DNA of 64,000 nt. Origin: DAIOEK01 sp963828285. GTDB taxonomy: Bacteria; Chloroflexota; Anaerolineae; Anaerolineales; Anaerolineaceae. The notes under the pieces were generated by a model that saw only the letters and a program-made list of their open reading frames with translations, searched no databases and was not told the DNA's origin. The stretch lies in contig CAWHEB010000002.1 in NCBI GenBank assembly GCA_963828285.1, positions 1,116,001 through 1,180,000 of the forward strand. The letters are read 5' to 3'. The position numbers were made by a program, and so were the translations under genes. Of the stretch, positions 51,786-59,289 are shown piece after piece (within the stretch, counting starts at the first letter, position 1; each line of letters starts with the position of its first letter).

Positions 51786-52214
51786 ATGAAAACAAAGTTG
51801 TTTCTTATTGGTATAGTTCTTTCGATGACTTTGATCGCTGCTGCTTGTGCACCGGCGCTGGTAGCAACTCAACCTGCTCAGACCATCGAGCAAGCAACGG
51901 CTACAACAGAAATTCTGCCAAGTGCCACAGTTATGGAACCAGCAACCTCAGAACCACCTATCCTGGAACCTACTGTTCCACCCACTGAGGTATCACCCAC
52001 AGCTACGAATGAAGTGAGCGGTCCTGCCCTGGATGGAAAAGCTTTATTGGAAACAGCCTGTACAGCCTGCCACAGTTTAGGTAGAGTCGAGGCTGCGCAT
52101 AAAGATCTGAATGGATGGACTGCCACGGTCAACCGGATGGTGGGAAAAGGTGCCAACCTAACACCGGAGCAAGCCAGTGCAGTTGCTCTTTATCTGTCCC
52201 AAACTTATCCGTAG
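51786..52214 (+). CDS. Lipoprotein c-type cytochrome, second copy with longer linker
   Basis: 142 residues. Lipobox IAAACAP, a Pro/Thr/Glu-rich linker of about 60 residues, and the heme domain with CTACH in LETACTACHSLGRVEAAHKD and Met in TVNRMVGKG. The heme domain is close to that of the preceding gene (LVEAQCSQCHSL versus LLETACTACHSL), with the same spacing to the C-terminus. The longer tether would let the heme reach further from the membrane. Confidence 0.85.
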   Translation: MKTKLFLIGIVLSMTLIAAACAPALVATQPAQTIEQATATTEILPSATVMEPATSEPPILEPTVPPTEVSPTATNEVSGPALDGKALLETACTACHSLGRVEAAHKDLNGWTATVNRMVGKGANLTPEQASAVALYLSQTYP

Positions 52215-52251
52215 TTATTCGGATAATAGCAAAAGATTACTTCACCTTATC

Positions 52252-52281
52252 AACTCCCTGAATTAAATAATTCTGGGAGTT
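52252..52281. terminator. Terminator between cytochrome and HhH genes
   Basis: AACTCCC (52252-52258) pairs with GGGAGTT (52275-52281), extended inside by GAATT/AATTC with one mismatch; located between convergent genes. Confidence 0.6.
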
Positions 52282-52284
52282 TCT

Positions 52285-52677
52285 CTATACCCGCCTGCCA
52301 CCTTTCAATTTATCCTGCAAGATCTTGAGTTCATCCATCTTGCCGTCGGCTAGAAGTTTTGCCTGTTCCGCCCAGGTATCAGGGCTGGCAATACGGATGT
52401 TTGCCTTATGAAGGATCGCTTGCAGTTCATAAGGTTTCTTTTCAGATAGATCCTTGAAAGAATGAATCCCTGCCTGGTGTAAAAGGGTTTGTATTTTTGG
52501 CCCAATCCCTTCGACCAGTGACAGGTCATCACCCATGACCTTCCCGGCGGTTTTTAATGACTGGACAGGTGCTTTCGGTGGTGTTTGTTTTTTGCCTTCA
52601 GGCGTTCTCAGCCAGAAAATGAGAATTAAAACTATGATTAGCAGGATAACAGAGATCAGTAAACCGGTGATATTCAT
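52285..52677 (-). CDS. Membrane-anchored helix-hairpin-helix protein
   Basis: 130 residues. An N-terminal helix (LLISVILLIIVLILIFWLRT) anchors a cytoplasmic domain with a helix-hairpin-helix motif SLVEGIGPKIQTLLHQAGIH and FKDLSEKKPYELQAILHKAN, as in DUF4332-like and ribosomal-S13-like HhH proteins. DNA or protein contact near the membrane is possible. It is the last gene of a minus-strand run with the kinase and HicBA genes. Confidence 0.72.
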   Translation of the reverse strand: MNITGLLISVILLIIVLILIFWLRTPEGKKQTPPKAPVQSLKTAGKVMGDDLSLVEGIGPKIQTLLHQAGIHSFKDLSEKKPYELQAILHKANIRIASPDTWAEQAKLLADGKMDELKILQDKLKGGRRV

Positions 52678-52743
52678 TTGACACCCCTTGTGATTGAATA
52701 GTCACAGGGTAATCCATTTGTTGAAGAGAATCAAGTAGGCGGG

Positions 52744-53346
52744 TTATTGGATGAGATTATGGATGAATAGTGCTTTTTTTACATCTTCAACCAGCATATC
52801 CATTGACTCGTTCCCATCCAATCTCAACATCGGTTTGGGATTGCGGGTGTCGAACCAATCTAGAAGGTTCGCTTGAAGCGCATCCAGGTCTTCAAGTCGG
52901 GCAATCTCCAACTTTCGTTCTCGAATACGAAAACGCTGTAGACAGGTATTTACTTCTGTATCCAACCAGATAAACAAATCTGGCGAGGGTAAACCGGACC
53001 TGAGCTGATGGTATAAACGATCACAAAGGGAAAACTCCGCATCATTTAAGTATCCCCGTTGAAAAAATAATCGGGTGAACAGAAAGAAATCCTCTTCCAA
53101 TCCCCCATCCAGGATTCCGACAGTATCGATTGACCGTAATCGTAATTCCTGTTCAGCGCGGAACAGCAGATAATCAACTTGATTGACGCAGGCATATCGT
53201 TGATGATCCGATGCCATTAGTGACTGGAAAGGACGCGAATTGTGCTCTTCTTTCGCTACAATGAATCCAAAAGAATGCGCAAGGTGATCCGCCAGCGTAG
53301 TTTTTCCTGCTCCGCTGTTACCGATGATCTCAATAATGGGTGACAT
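52744..53346 (-). CDS. Deoxynucleoside-kinase-like P-loop protein
   Basis: 200 residues. The P loop is EIIGNSGAGKTTLADHL; the middle part FLFTRLFFQRGYLNDAEFSL and SGLPSPDLFIWLDTEVNTCL and the lid RFRIRERKLEIARLEDLDAL match deoxynucleoside kinases, which phosphorylate deoxynucleosides with ATP. The usual ERS catalytic motif is replaced by LDGGLEEDFF, so activity or substrate may differ. It starts 18 bp after hicA. Confidence 0.7.
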   Translation of the reverse strand: MSPIIEIIGNSGAGKTTLADHLAHSFGFIVAKEEHNSRPFQSLMASDHQRYACVNQVDYLLFRAEQELRLRSIDTVGILDGGLEEDFFLFTRLFFQRGYLNDAEFSLCDRLYHQLRSGLPSPDLFIWLDTEVNTCLQRFRIRERKLEIARLEDLDALQANLLDWFDTRNPKPMLRLDGNESMDMLVEDVKKALFIHNLIQ

Positions 53347-53364
53347 AGGGTGAAGGAAGCTGAA

Positions 53365-53607
53365 TTATTCCGTTTTCGAAAACGCTTCGAGGAAATCTTT
53401 TCGGGCAATTCCTGCACGAGAAAGGATGGAGCGTATGGTATTGCTTGAATATGTACTGCGATCAGGCATCGTTAGGGGGAACTGTACCCCGCTGCTGGTT
53501 TGATAGGATAACGCAATATGGGTCCCCTGCCTGACTAGTCTGTATCCAAGCTGCTCAAAAGCGCGAATTACAGCCTCTTTCGGGGCACTTTCAGGTAGTA
53601 TGTTCAT
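53365..53607 (-). CDS. HicA-like toxin (mRNA interferase)
   Basis: 80 residues with the double-stranded-RNA-binding-like HicA fold: AVIRAFEQLGYRLVRQGTHI, carrying the catalytic histidine in GTHIAL, and NTIRSILSRAGIARKDFLEA at the end. HicA toxins cleave mRNA. It overlaps its partner antitoxin gene by 4 bp and lies downstream of it. Confidence 0.82.
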   Translation of the reverse strand: MNILPESAPKEAVIRAFEQLGYRLVRQGTHIALSYQTSSGVQFPLTMPDRSTYSSNTIRSILSRAGIARKDFLEAFSKTE

Positions 53608-53834
53608 TCAATATGAATCCCGGTCTCGGTTAACATGGCGTCAAGCACAAGAGGACCTGTTCCAAACACTTCCGGTCCGAATGTCTCGACATGGAATAGG
53701 ATCGCTGAACGGACATCGGCTAACGCTTCCGTTTCATTCGATCCACAGCCAATAACCGCGCCCTTTAATCCGAGTGGATATGCAATGTAGCCATCGGTAT
53801 GTTTTTCAATTAAGATCTTTACGGTCTTTTCCAT
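53604..53834 (-). CDS. HicB-like antitoxin
   Basis: 76 residues, beginning VKILIEKHTDGYIAYPLGLK and with GSNETEALADVRSAILFHVE, the partly degraded RNase-H-like fold of HicB antitoxins. There is no C-terminal DNA-binding domain, so regulation of the operon must rest on another part or be absent. Gene order antitoxin-toxin with a 4-bp overlap is one of the usual arrangements. Confidence 0.8.
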   Translation of the reverse strand: MEKTVKILIEKHTDGYIAYPLGLKGAVIGCGSNETEALADVRSAILFHVETFGPEVFGTGPLVLDAMLTETGIHIE

Positions 53835-53929
53835 TTACCCTCTACTTAACTCATTATATACACAATTATAAGATCATGAATAGTCCATTTCGAGGAATTG
53901 CAAAAAGTATTAGGCATGAGTTCCAAGGA

Positions 53930-53975
53930 TTGACAGATTGATACAAATCAATTATTGTTAATCTTACTTAACAAT
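53930..53975 (+). promoter_or_regulatory. MarR promoter with operator touching the start codon
   Basis: TTGACA (53930-53935), 17-bp spacer, -10 TATTGT (53953-53958). The inverted repeat ATTGTTAA (54-61) with TTAACAAT (68-75), i.e. 53954-53961 and 53968-53975, overlaps the -10 and ends exactly before the ATG at 53976. There is no ribosome site, so the mRNA may be nearly leaderless. Confidence 0.7.
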
Positions 53976-54458
53976 ATGGCTAATGAAACTAATCTCACTG
54001 ATGCATTGCATCAATGGTCAAAAGTATTTGTCCGTAGATCCATGCATGATTTTATGCAATATACACGCCAATACAATCTGGCGATGCCGCATCTAAGTAT
54101 CATCTTGCACCTCTATCATCGTGGTCCTGCATCAATACTTACAATTCGCCAAACCATGGCTGGCTCCAGATCGGCGATGACCCAACTTGTTGATAAACTG
54201 GTCAAAATGGGATTAGTACAACGAACAGAAGATTCTCACGATAGGCGAATTAAAGATATATGCCTAACAGAGTCAGGAATAAAAGTAGCGGAAGAAACAG
54301 TTGCAGCAAAAAAGATGTGGATGAAGGATTTGGCTGAAAGTTTCCCACCAAAAGAGCAGGAACAGCTCATTTCTTCGCTTCAAGCTCTAACTGAACGAGC
54401 ATTGGAACAAGAGAGTTCGAACCTTTATTCTGAAGAACCCCCGCTTAGTCACCAATAG
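53976..54458 (+). CDS. MarR-family transcriptional regulator
   Basis: 160 residues from ATG 53976 (an upstream in-frame start at 53955 lies in the operator). The winged helix is RQTMAGSRSAMTQLVDKLVK followed by the wing RTEDSHDRRIKDICLTESG, with the conserved DRR. It likely binds the inverted repeat before its own gene and represses itself, the flavoprotein and the transporter that follow within 40 bp. Confidence 0.9.
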   Translation: MANETNLTDALHQWSKVFVRRSMHDFMQYTRQYNLAMPHLSIILHLYHRGPASILTIRQTMAGSRSAMTQLVDKLVKMGLVQRTEDSHDRRIKDICLTESGIKVAEETVAAKKMWMKDLAESFPPKEQEQLISSLQALTERALEQESSNLYSEEPPLSHQ

Positions 54459-54481
54459 AATCACAACCGGAGAGTAAAGCT

Positions 54482-55234
54482 TTGAATCCTCATATCATTG
54501 CTGTGCTTGCTTCACCACGGAAAAAACACACTTATCAATATCTGAAGCAAATTGAAGAAATCCTTAATGGGCAGGGTATCAATATGGAAATCCTGACATT
54601 GTCGGATTATCAAATCTCGTTTTGCACAGGATGCCAGTCCTGTATCTATAAGACTTCAAAATGCTGGCAGACAGATGATAGTGAACAAATTCTGAACAAG
54701 CTAAAACAAGCAGATGGACTCATTCTGGCAGTTCCAGTATATGTGATGTCGGTACCTGGGATACTGAAAGCGATCATTGATAAAACTGCCTGGTGGGTGC
54801 ACCGTCCTCAACTCGTTGGTAAACCTGTTCTGGTCTTGGCAACAACAGCAAACTCTGGCTTGAAAGAAGTCCAGAACTATCTGGAAAAAGTTGTAATTCA
54901 ATGGGGCATGCAACCAGCCGGAAGAATTGTCCGTAAAGTAACCGATATACAAATCATACAAAAAGTAGAACTACAAAAGTTTAGCAGTTTTGTCATTCAT
55001 CAAAATCCCAATATATATAAGCCTTCGTTACAGCAGATCTTATTCTTTCAAGTTCAAAAATTTCTGGCGAACAAGATATTGCCTGAGGATCTTGCTTATT
55101 GGAAAAATCAAGGATGGGCTGAATCGGATTACTTTTTCCCTAATTCGATAAACCTTTGGCAAAAGTTGATCGGTAGGTTATTCTTCATTTTTCTCAATTA
55201 TCGAATAAAACCAGTGCAATCCTGGATCAAATAA
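54482..55234 (+). CDS. NAD(P)H-dependent FMN reductase / iron-sulfur flavoprotein
   Basis: 250 residues. Flavodoxin-like fold with IIAVLASPRKKHTYQYLKQI binding the FMN phosphate; Cys-rich loop FCTGCQSCIYKTSKC; and ADGLILAVPVYVMSVPGILK, typical of iron-sulfur flavoproteins and related quinone or nitro reductases. Starts at TTG 54482 with GGAG upstream. Co-transcribed with the MarR regulator and MFS pump, probably handling the same toxic compound. Confidence 0.82.
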   Translation: MNPHIIAVLASPRKKHTYQYLKQIEEILNGQGINMEILTLSDYQISFCTGCQSCIYKTSKCWQTDDSEQILNKLKQADGLILAVPVYVMSVPGILKAIIDKTAWWVHRPQLVGKPVLVLATTANSGLKEVQNYLEKVVIQWGMQPAGRIVRKVTDIQIIQKVELQKFSSFVIHQNPNIYKPSLQQILFFQVQKFLANKILPEDLAYWKNQGWAESDYFFPNSINLWQKLIGRLFFIFLNYRIKPVQSWIK

Positions 55235-55249
55235 CAGTTAGAGGTAGAT

Positions 55250-56545
55250 GTGAAATCAACAAAATATGCCCCTGCAATTCTCTTCAGTTCTTTAGTTATC
55301 ATCATGTTAGGTTTCGGCATAGTTATGCCGCTCATGGCGTTTTTCGTTACACACTTCAAAGCAAGCGGTGGGGCAATGGGATTATTGATGGCGTCATACT
55401 CCATCATGCAATTTATCTTTGCACCATTATGGGGTAAACTATCGGACCGGATCGGGAGAAAACCTGTTTTATTAATTGGTATTGCAGGATATGCCATCTC
55501 ATTCTTAATGCAGGGGTTTGCGCAATCGTTAGTGATGTTAATTTTATCCCGTGCCCTTGCCGGTATCCTATCATCTGCAACACTGCCCACTGCAATGGCA
55601 TACATGGCTGACATTACCAGTAATGAGAACCGGTCAAAAGGAGTCGGGTTGATGGGCGCAGCCATGGGGGTTGGAATGATATTTGGACCTATGCTGGGCG
55701 GAATGATCAGTACGATACGGTTATCACTACCTGAAGGTCTTTTGGCTGTCCTTCAAACAACAACTAATCCACAAAATGGTCAGTTGATCAACCTTTCCAT
55801 TCCATTTTTGTTTAGTTCGTTCTTAGCGTTTATCGCCTTGCCATTGGTCCAATTCCTCCTGCCCGAGTCTTTACACAGTGATTACCGTAAAACCAGAGTA
55901 CAACAAAAAGCCTCTGCAACCGGTTCCAGATTATTCCAGCTTAAAAATGCATTATTGGGTCCCATTGGATTTTTATTTCTCATGTCTTTGTTATTAACTT
56001 TTGCGTTAGCGAACATGGAGAGCGTTTTATCCTTATATGGGCAGGACCGTTTTCAGATGGGACCAGCGGATATTGGTTACATAATGGGATCCATGGGAAT
56101 TCTATCTGTAATCGGACAGGGTCTCTTAATCGGACCACTCACCCGTAAATATGGAGAACCGCGTTTACTTTTGGCAGGGTTATTCGTCTCAATGGTAGGA
56201 TTGATTGGTCTTGCGTTGATCCCAACACGTTGGGGAATGATCATTTCGGCATTGGTCTTTAGTGCAGGGAATGTTTTGTTACAACCCAGTGTGACCTCAT
56301 TAATTTCTCAGAAGTCTTCGCCATCTGAACAGGGAACTGCAATGGGTTATAGCAATTCTTTCCAATCTTTGGGTCGCGCAATCGGACCATTATGGGCTGG
56401 ATCGTCCTATGATATTTACGCAACGGTTCCATTTTGGTCGGGTGCCATCATCCAACTGGTCGCTTTAATCATTGGCGCAAAAAGTATGTTGAAAACCTTG
56501 AAACCTATTAGTTCATTTAATGGGTTTGTAAAAGAAGTTGATTAG
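55250..56545 (+). CDS. MFS drug-efflux transporter (TetA/DHA1-like)
   Basis: 431 residues with 12 helices. MFS motif A in WGKLSDRIGRKPVLL after helix 2, the antiporter motif C region in GVGMIFGPMLGGMIS, and a second-half repeat GPLTRKYGEPRLLLAG. This is the 12-helix drug-proton antiporter 1 type. Starts at GTG 55250, 15 bp after the flavoprotein gene, making a MarR-reductase-pump operon. Confidence 0.88.
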   Translation: MKSTKYAPAILFSSLVIIMLGFGIVMPLMAFFVTHFKASGGAMGLLMASYSIMQFIFAPLWGKLSDRIGRKPVLLIGIAGYAISFLMQGFAQSLVMLILSRALAGILSSATLPTAMAYMADITSNENRSKGVGLMGAAMGVGMIFGPMLGGMISTIRLSLPEGLLAVLQTTTNPQNGQLINLSIPFLFSSFLAFIALPLVQFLLPESLHSDYRKTRVQQKASATGSRLFQLKNALLGPIGFLFLMSLLLTFALANMESVLSLYGQDRFQMGPADIGYIMGSMGILSVIGQGLLIGPLTRKYGEPRLLLAGLFVSMVGLIGLALIPTRWGMIISALVFSAGNVLLQPSVTSLISQKSSPSEQGTAMGYSNSFQSLGRAIGPLWAGSSYDIYATVPFWSGAIIQLVALIIGAKSMLKTLKPISSFNGFVKEVD

Positions 56546-56564
56546 CTGATTACTGATTACTAGA

Positions 56565-57833
56565 CTAATCGGTTACTGCTGGGGTAATTTGAGTCTCCGG
56601 TTGGATTGTTGTATTTTTGGGGATAACAACAATACCATCCCTTACAAACCAACTGTCAGTATCGATATCTGTTCCGCGCGGGAATGGCTGAATTAGGACA
56701 TTGGCTCCGATCCTGGCATTCTTGTCGATGATCGCACCGTTGATCTGGCAACCTGGCCCAATCCCCAATGGGATGACATGCTTTGCCCGCGACCGGGTGG
56801 TATCGTATTGATCCGCGCCCATCAGAATGCTGTTACTGATGATCGATCCCTGCATGACATGGCTGCGAATGCCCACGACTGTTTTCTTGATGGTTGCATA
56901 TTCAATGACGCACCCCTCTGATAGTAATACCTCCTCCAGAGTGCTGTCCAACACCCGTGATCCGGGAAGAAATAACGGTGACGTATAGATGGGGTGTTCC
57001 GTATCGTAAAGATCAAACGGCGGTTTTGGCGAGGTCAATTCGAGATTGGTCTCATAGAAGGATCGAATTGTTCCGATATCCTCCCAGTACCCTTCGAAGT
57101 TATATCCAAAGACTTTGTTCTTATGGATGGCATATGGAATGACATCATTACCGAAGTCGTCAAATTGATGGTTGCCGATCAGGTCGAGCAATACGTCGGT
57201 GTTGAACATATAGATCCCCATGGAACCCAGGAAAGGTTTCTTCTCATCCTTCCGGCTGACCATTCTCTTCAACACATCCGGATCGCGCGGTTTCTCTGCA
57301 AAATCAGTAATTCGGCAGTCATCCGACCGTTTTAATATTCCAAAACGGGAAGCATCAGATTTATTCACCGGCTGGACCGCCACGGTGATCTCCGCATTAT
57401 TTTCAAAATGAAATTCCGCCATTTTCGCATAATCCATCCTATACAGATGGTCGCCAGCGAGTATCAGCGTATATTTTGCCCCGGTACTGGTGATCTGGAA
57501 AAGCTGCTTGCGGATCGCATCTGCTGTGCCTTGATACCAGTCGGATGTTTCGACAGTCTGCTCCGCTGCCCAGATCTGCACATATCCGGTGTGAAAGACA
57601 TCAAAAGTATAGGTTCGGCTGATGTGCCGGTGCAAAGAAACAGAATTGAATTGGGTTAAAACAGCGACCTTATAAATGGATGAATTGATGCAGTTACTGA
57701 TGGGAACATCGATCAACCGATATTTGCCGCCCATTGGAACAGCAGGTTTTGAACGCAGTTTTGTCAGAGGAAACAGTCTGGCACCACGTCCACCGCCTAA
57801 AATAACTGCAACGATATCATTCAACGAGTCCAT
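56565..57833 (-). CDS. glgC: Glucose-1-phosphate adenylyltransferase
   Basis: Makes ADP-glucose from glucose 1-phosphate and ATP for glycogen. The 422-residue protein begins VAVILGGGRGARLFPLTKLR, SKPAVPMGGKYRLIDVPISN, carries the substrate lysine region FAEKPRDPDVLKRM, and has a left-handed beta-helix C-terminal domain with VVGIRSHVMQGSIISNSIL. Typical length. Divergent from rarA. No other glycogen gene is adjacent. Confidence 0.95.
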   Translation of the reverse strand: MDSLNDIVAVILGGGRGARLFPLTKLRSKPAVPMGGKYRLIDVPISNCINSSIYKVAVLTQFNSVSLHRHISRTYTFDVFHTGYVQIWAAEQTVETSDWYQGTADAIRKQLFQITSTGAKYTLILAGDHLYRMDYAKMAEFHFENNAEITVAVQPVNKSDASRFGILKRSDDCRITDFAEKPRDPDVLKRMVSRKDEKKPFLGSMGIYMFNTDVLLDLIGNHQFDDFGNDVIPYAIHKNKVFGYNFEGYWEDIGTIRSFYETNLELTSPKPPFDLYDTEHPIYTSPLFLPGSRVLDSTLEEVLLSEGCVIEYATIKKTVVGIRSHVMQGSIISNSILMGADQYDTTRSRAKHVIPLGIGPGCQINGAIIDKNARIGANVLIQPFPRGTDIDTDSWFVRDGIVVIPKNTTIQPETQITPAVTD

Positions 57834-57890
57834 AGCTACCCTCCTTCAATCCAATGAATACACGATAAGCATAACATTATTAGAAAACTT

Positions 57891-57906
57891 ATTCTACTGG
57901 TAGAAT
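57891..57906. promoter_or_regulatory. Perfect palindrome upstream of rarA
   Basis: ATTCTACTGGTAGAAT is a perfect 16-nt palindrome, placed 31 bp ahead of the preferred rarA start and between the divergent glgC and rarA genes. Role unknown; a regulator site is possible. Confidence 0.45.
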
Positions 57907-57937
57907 CATGAGTACAATTAAGTATACAGGAAATCCT

Positions 57938-59257
57938 ATGGATCTTTTTGACCATTCATTGGAAGACAAACTTCGATCTGAAGCTCCGTTGGCTGCCAGG
58001 ATGCGTCCGCGCACATTGGATGAGATCATCGGGCAGGATCATATTGTTGGGGAAGGGAAACTCCTCAGACGGGCAATCGAAGCCGACAGAATGTTTTCAT
58101 CGATCATTCTCTGGGGACCTCCTGGCACGGGGAAAACGACCCTCGCGTCCGTGATCGCCCAAACCACCCACAGCCATTTTGAAACCATCTCAGCGGTGCT
58201 TGCCGGGGTGGGCGAACTTCGCAAGGCAATCGAAGAAGCCCGTGAACGGCGCAAACTCTACAATATTCGCACGATCCTGTTTGTGGATGAAGTTCACCGT
58301 TGGAATCGGGCGCAGCAGGATGCATTACTACCCCATGTCGAGACCGGTCTGCTCACCCTGATCGGTGCAACCACGGAAAATCCATATTTTGAGGTCATCA
58401 AAGCGCTGGTCTCGCGCAGCAGGATCTTTCAACTTCAATCACTAACGGATGTGCAGGCTGGCATTTTATTGGATCGGGCAATTCATGACCCGGAGCGCGG
58501 CTATGGAAATCTATCCATCCATTTATGGGATGATGCCCGCAGCCATCTTATTCAGGTTTGCGGCGGGGACGCCCGCAATGTGCTGAATGCCCTCGAATTA
58601 GCCGTTGAGACCACTCCCCCCGACGCCCTTGGGAAGATCCAGATCACCCTTGAGGTCGCCCAGGATTCGATCCAACAGCGCGCCGTGTTGTATGACAAGA
58701 AAGGGGATGAACATTACGACACCATCTCTGCATTCATCAAATCAGTGCGCGGATCAGACCCGGATGCAGCTCTATTCTGGCTGGCAAAGATGATCCGTGC
58801 CGGGGAAGACCCGCGCTTTATTCTGCGCCGTTTGATCATTCTTGCCGGTGAAGATATTGGTCTCGCTGATCCGATGGGATTGGTGGTTGCCAACAGCGCT
58901 GCCGAAGCGTTCGATAAAATCGGATTGCCGGAAGGGCTGTATCCGCTGGTTGAGGCAACACTATATCTTTCCACCGCGCCAAAATCAAATTCCGCCGGAG
59001 CATATTTCAAGATCGCGGACAAGATTGAAAAGGACGGCACCGGGGAAGTGCCCAACCACCTGAAAGATAACAATCGGGATGCAGAGGGATTAGGACATGG
59101 CAAGGGGTATATTTATCCGCACTCATTCGAGGGACACTACACTCCACAGCAATACCTGCCTGATGATTATAAAGACCTGCGGTTCTATGAACCCTCAAAT
59201 GAAGGATATGAAAAAATCATCCTCGAACGCTTAAATTCCTGGCGGGGAAAAAAGTAA
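57938..59257 (+). CDS. rarA: Replication-associated recombination protein RarA (MgsA)
   Basis: AAA+ ATPase of stalled replication forks. From ATG 57938 (CAGGAAA upstream) the 439-residue protein begins MDLFDHSLEDKLRSEAPLAA, as RarA proteins do; an ATG ten codons earlier is open but has no ribosome site. Walker A WGPPGTGKTTLASVIAQ, Walker B LFVDEVHRWNRAQQDALLPH, sensor GATTENPYFEV, and the C-terminal tetramerisation domain with GSDPDAALFWLAKMI and HSFEGHYTPQQYLPD are all present. Confidence 0.94.
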   Translation: MDLFDHSLEDKLRSEAPLAARMRPRTLDEIIGQDHIVGEGKLLRRAIEADRMFSSIILWGPPGTGKTTLASVIAQTTHSHFETISAVLAGVGELRKAIEEARERRKLYNIRTILFVDEVHRWNRAQQDALLPHVETGLLTLIGATTENPYFEVIKALVSRSRIFQLQSLTDVQAGILLDRAIHDPERGYGNLSIHLWDDARSHLIQVCGGDARNVLNALELAVETTPPDALGKIQITLEVAQDSIQQRAVLYDKKGDEHYDTISAFIKSVRGSDPDAALFWLAKMIRAGEDPRFILRRLIILAGEDIGLADPMGLVVANSAAEAFDKIGLPEGLYPLVEATLYLSTAPKSNSAGAYFKIADKIEKDGTGEVPNHLKDNNRDAEGLGHGKGYIYPHSFEGHYTPQQYLPDDYKDLRFYEPSNEGYEKIILERLNSWRGKK

Positions 59258-59289
59258 TTACCCAAATTAGAACGGCTGTGGTTTAATGG

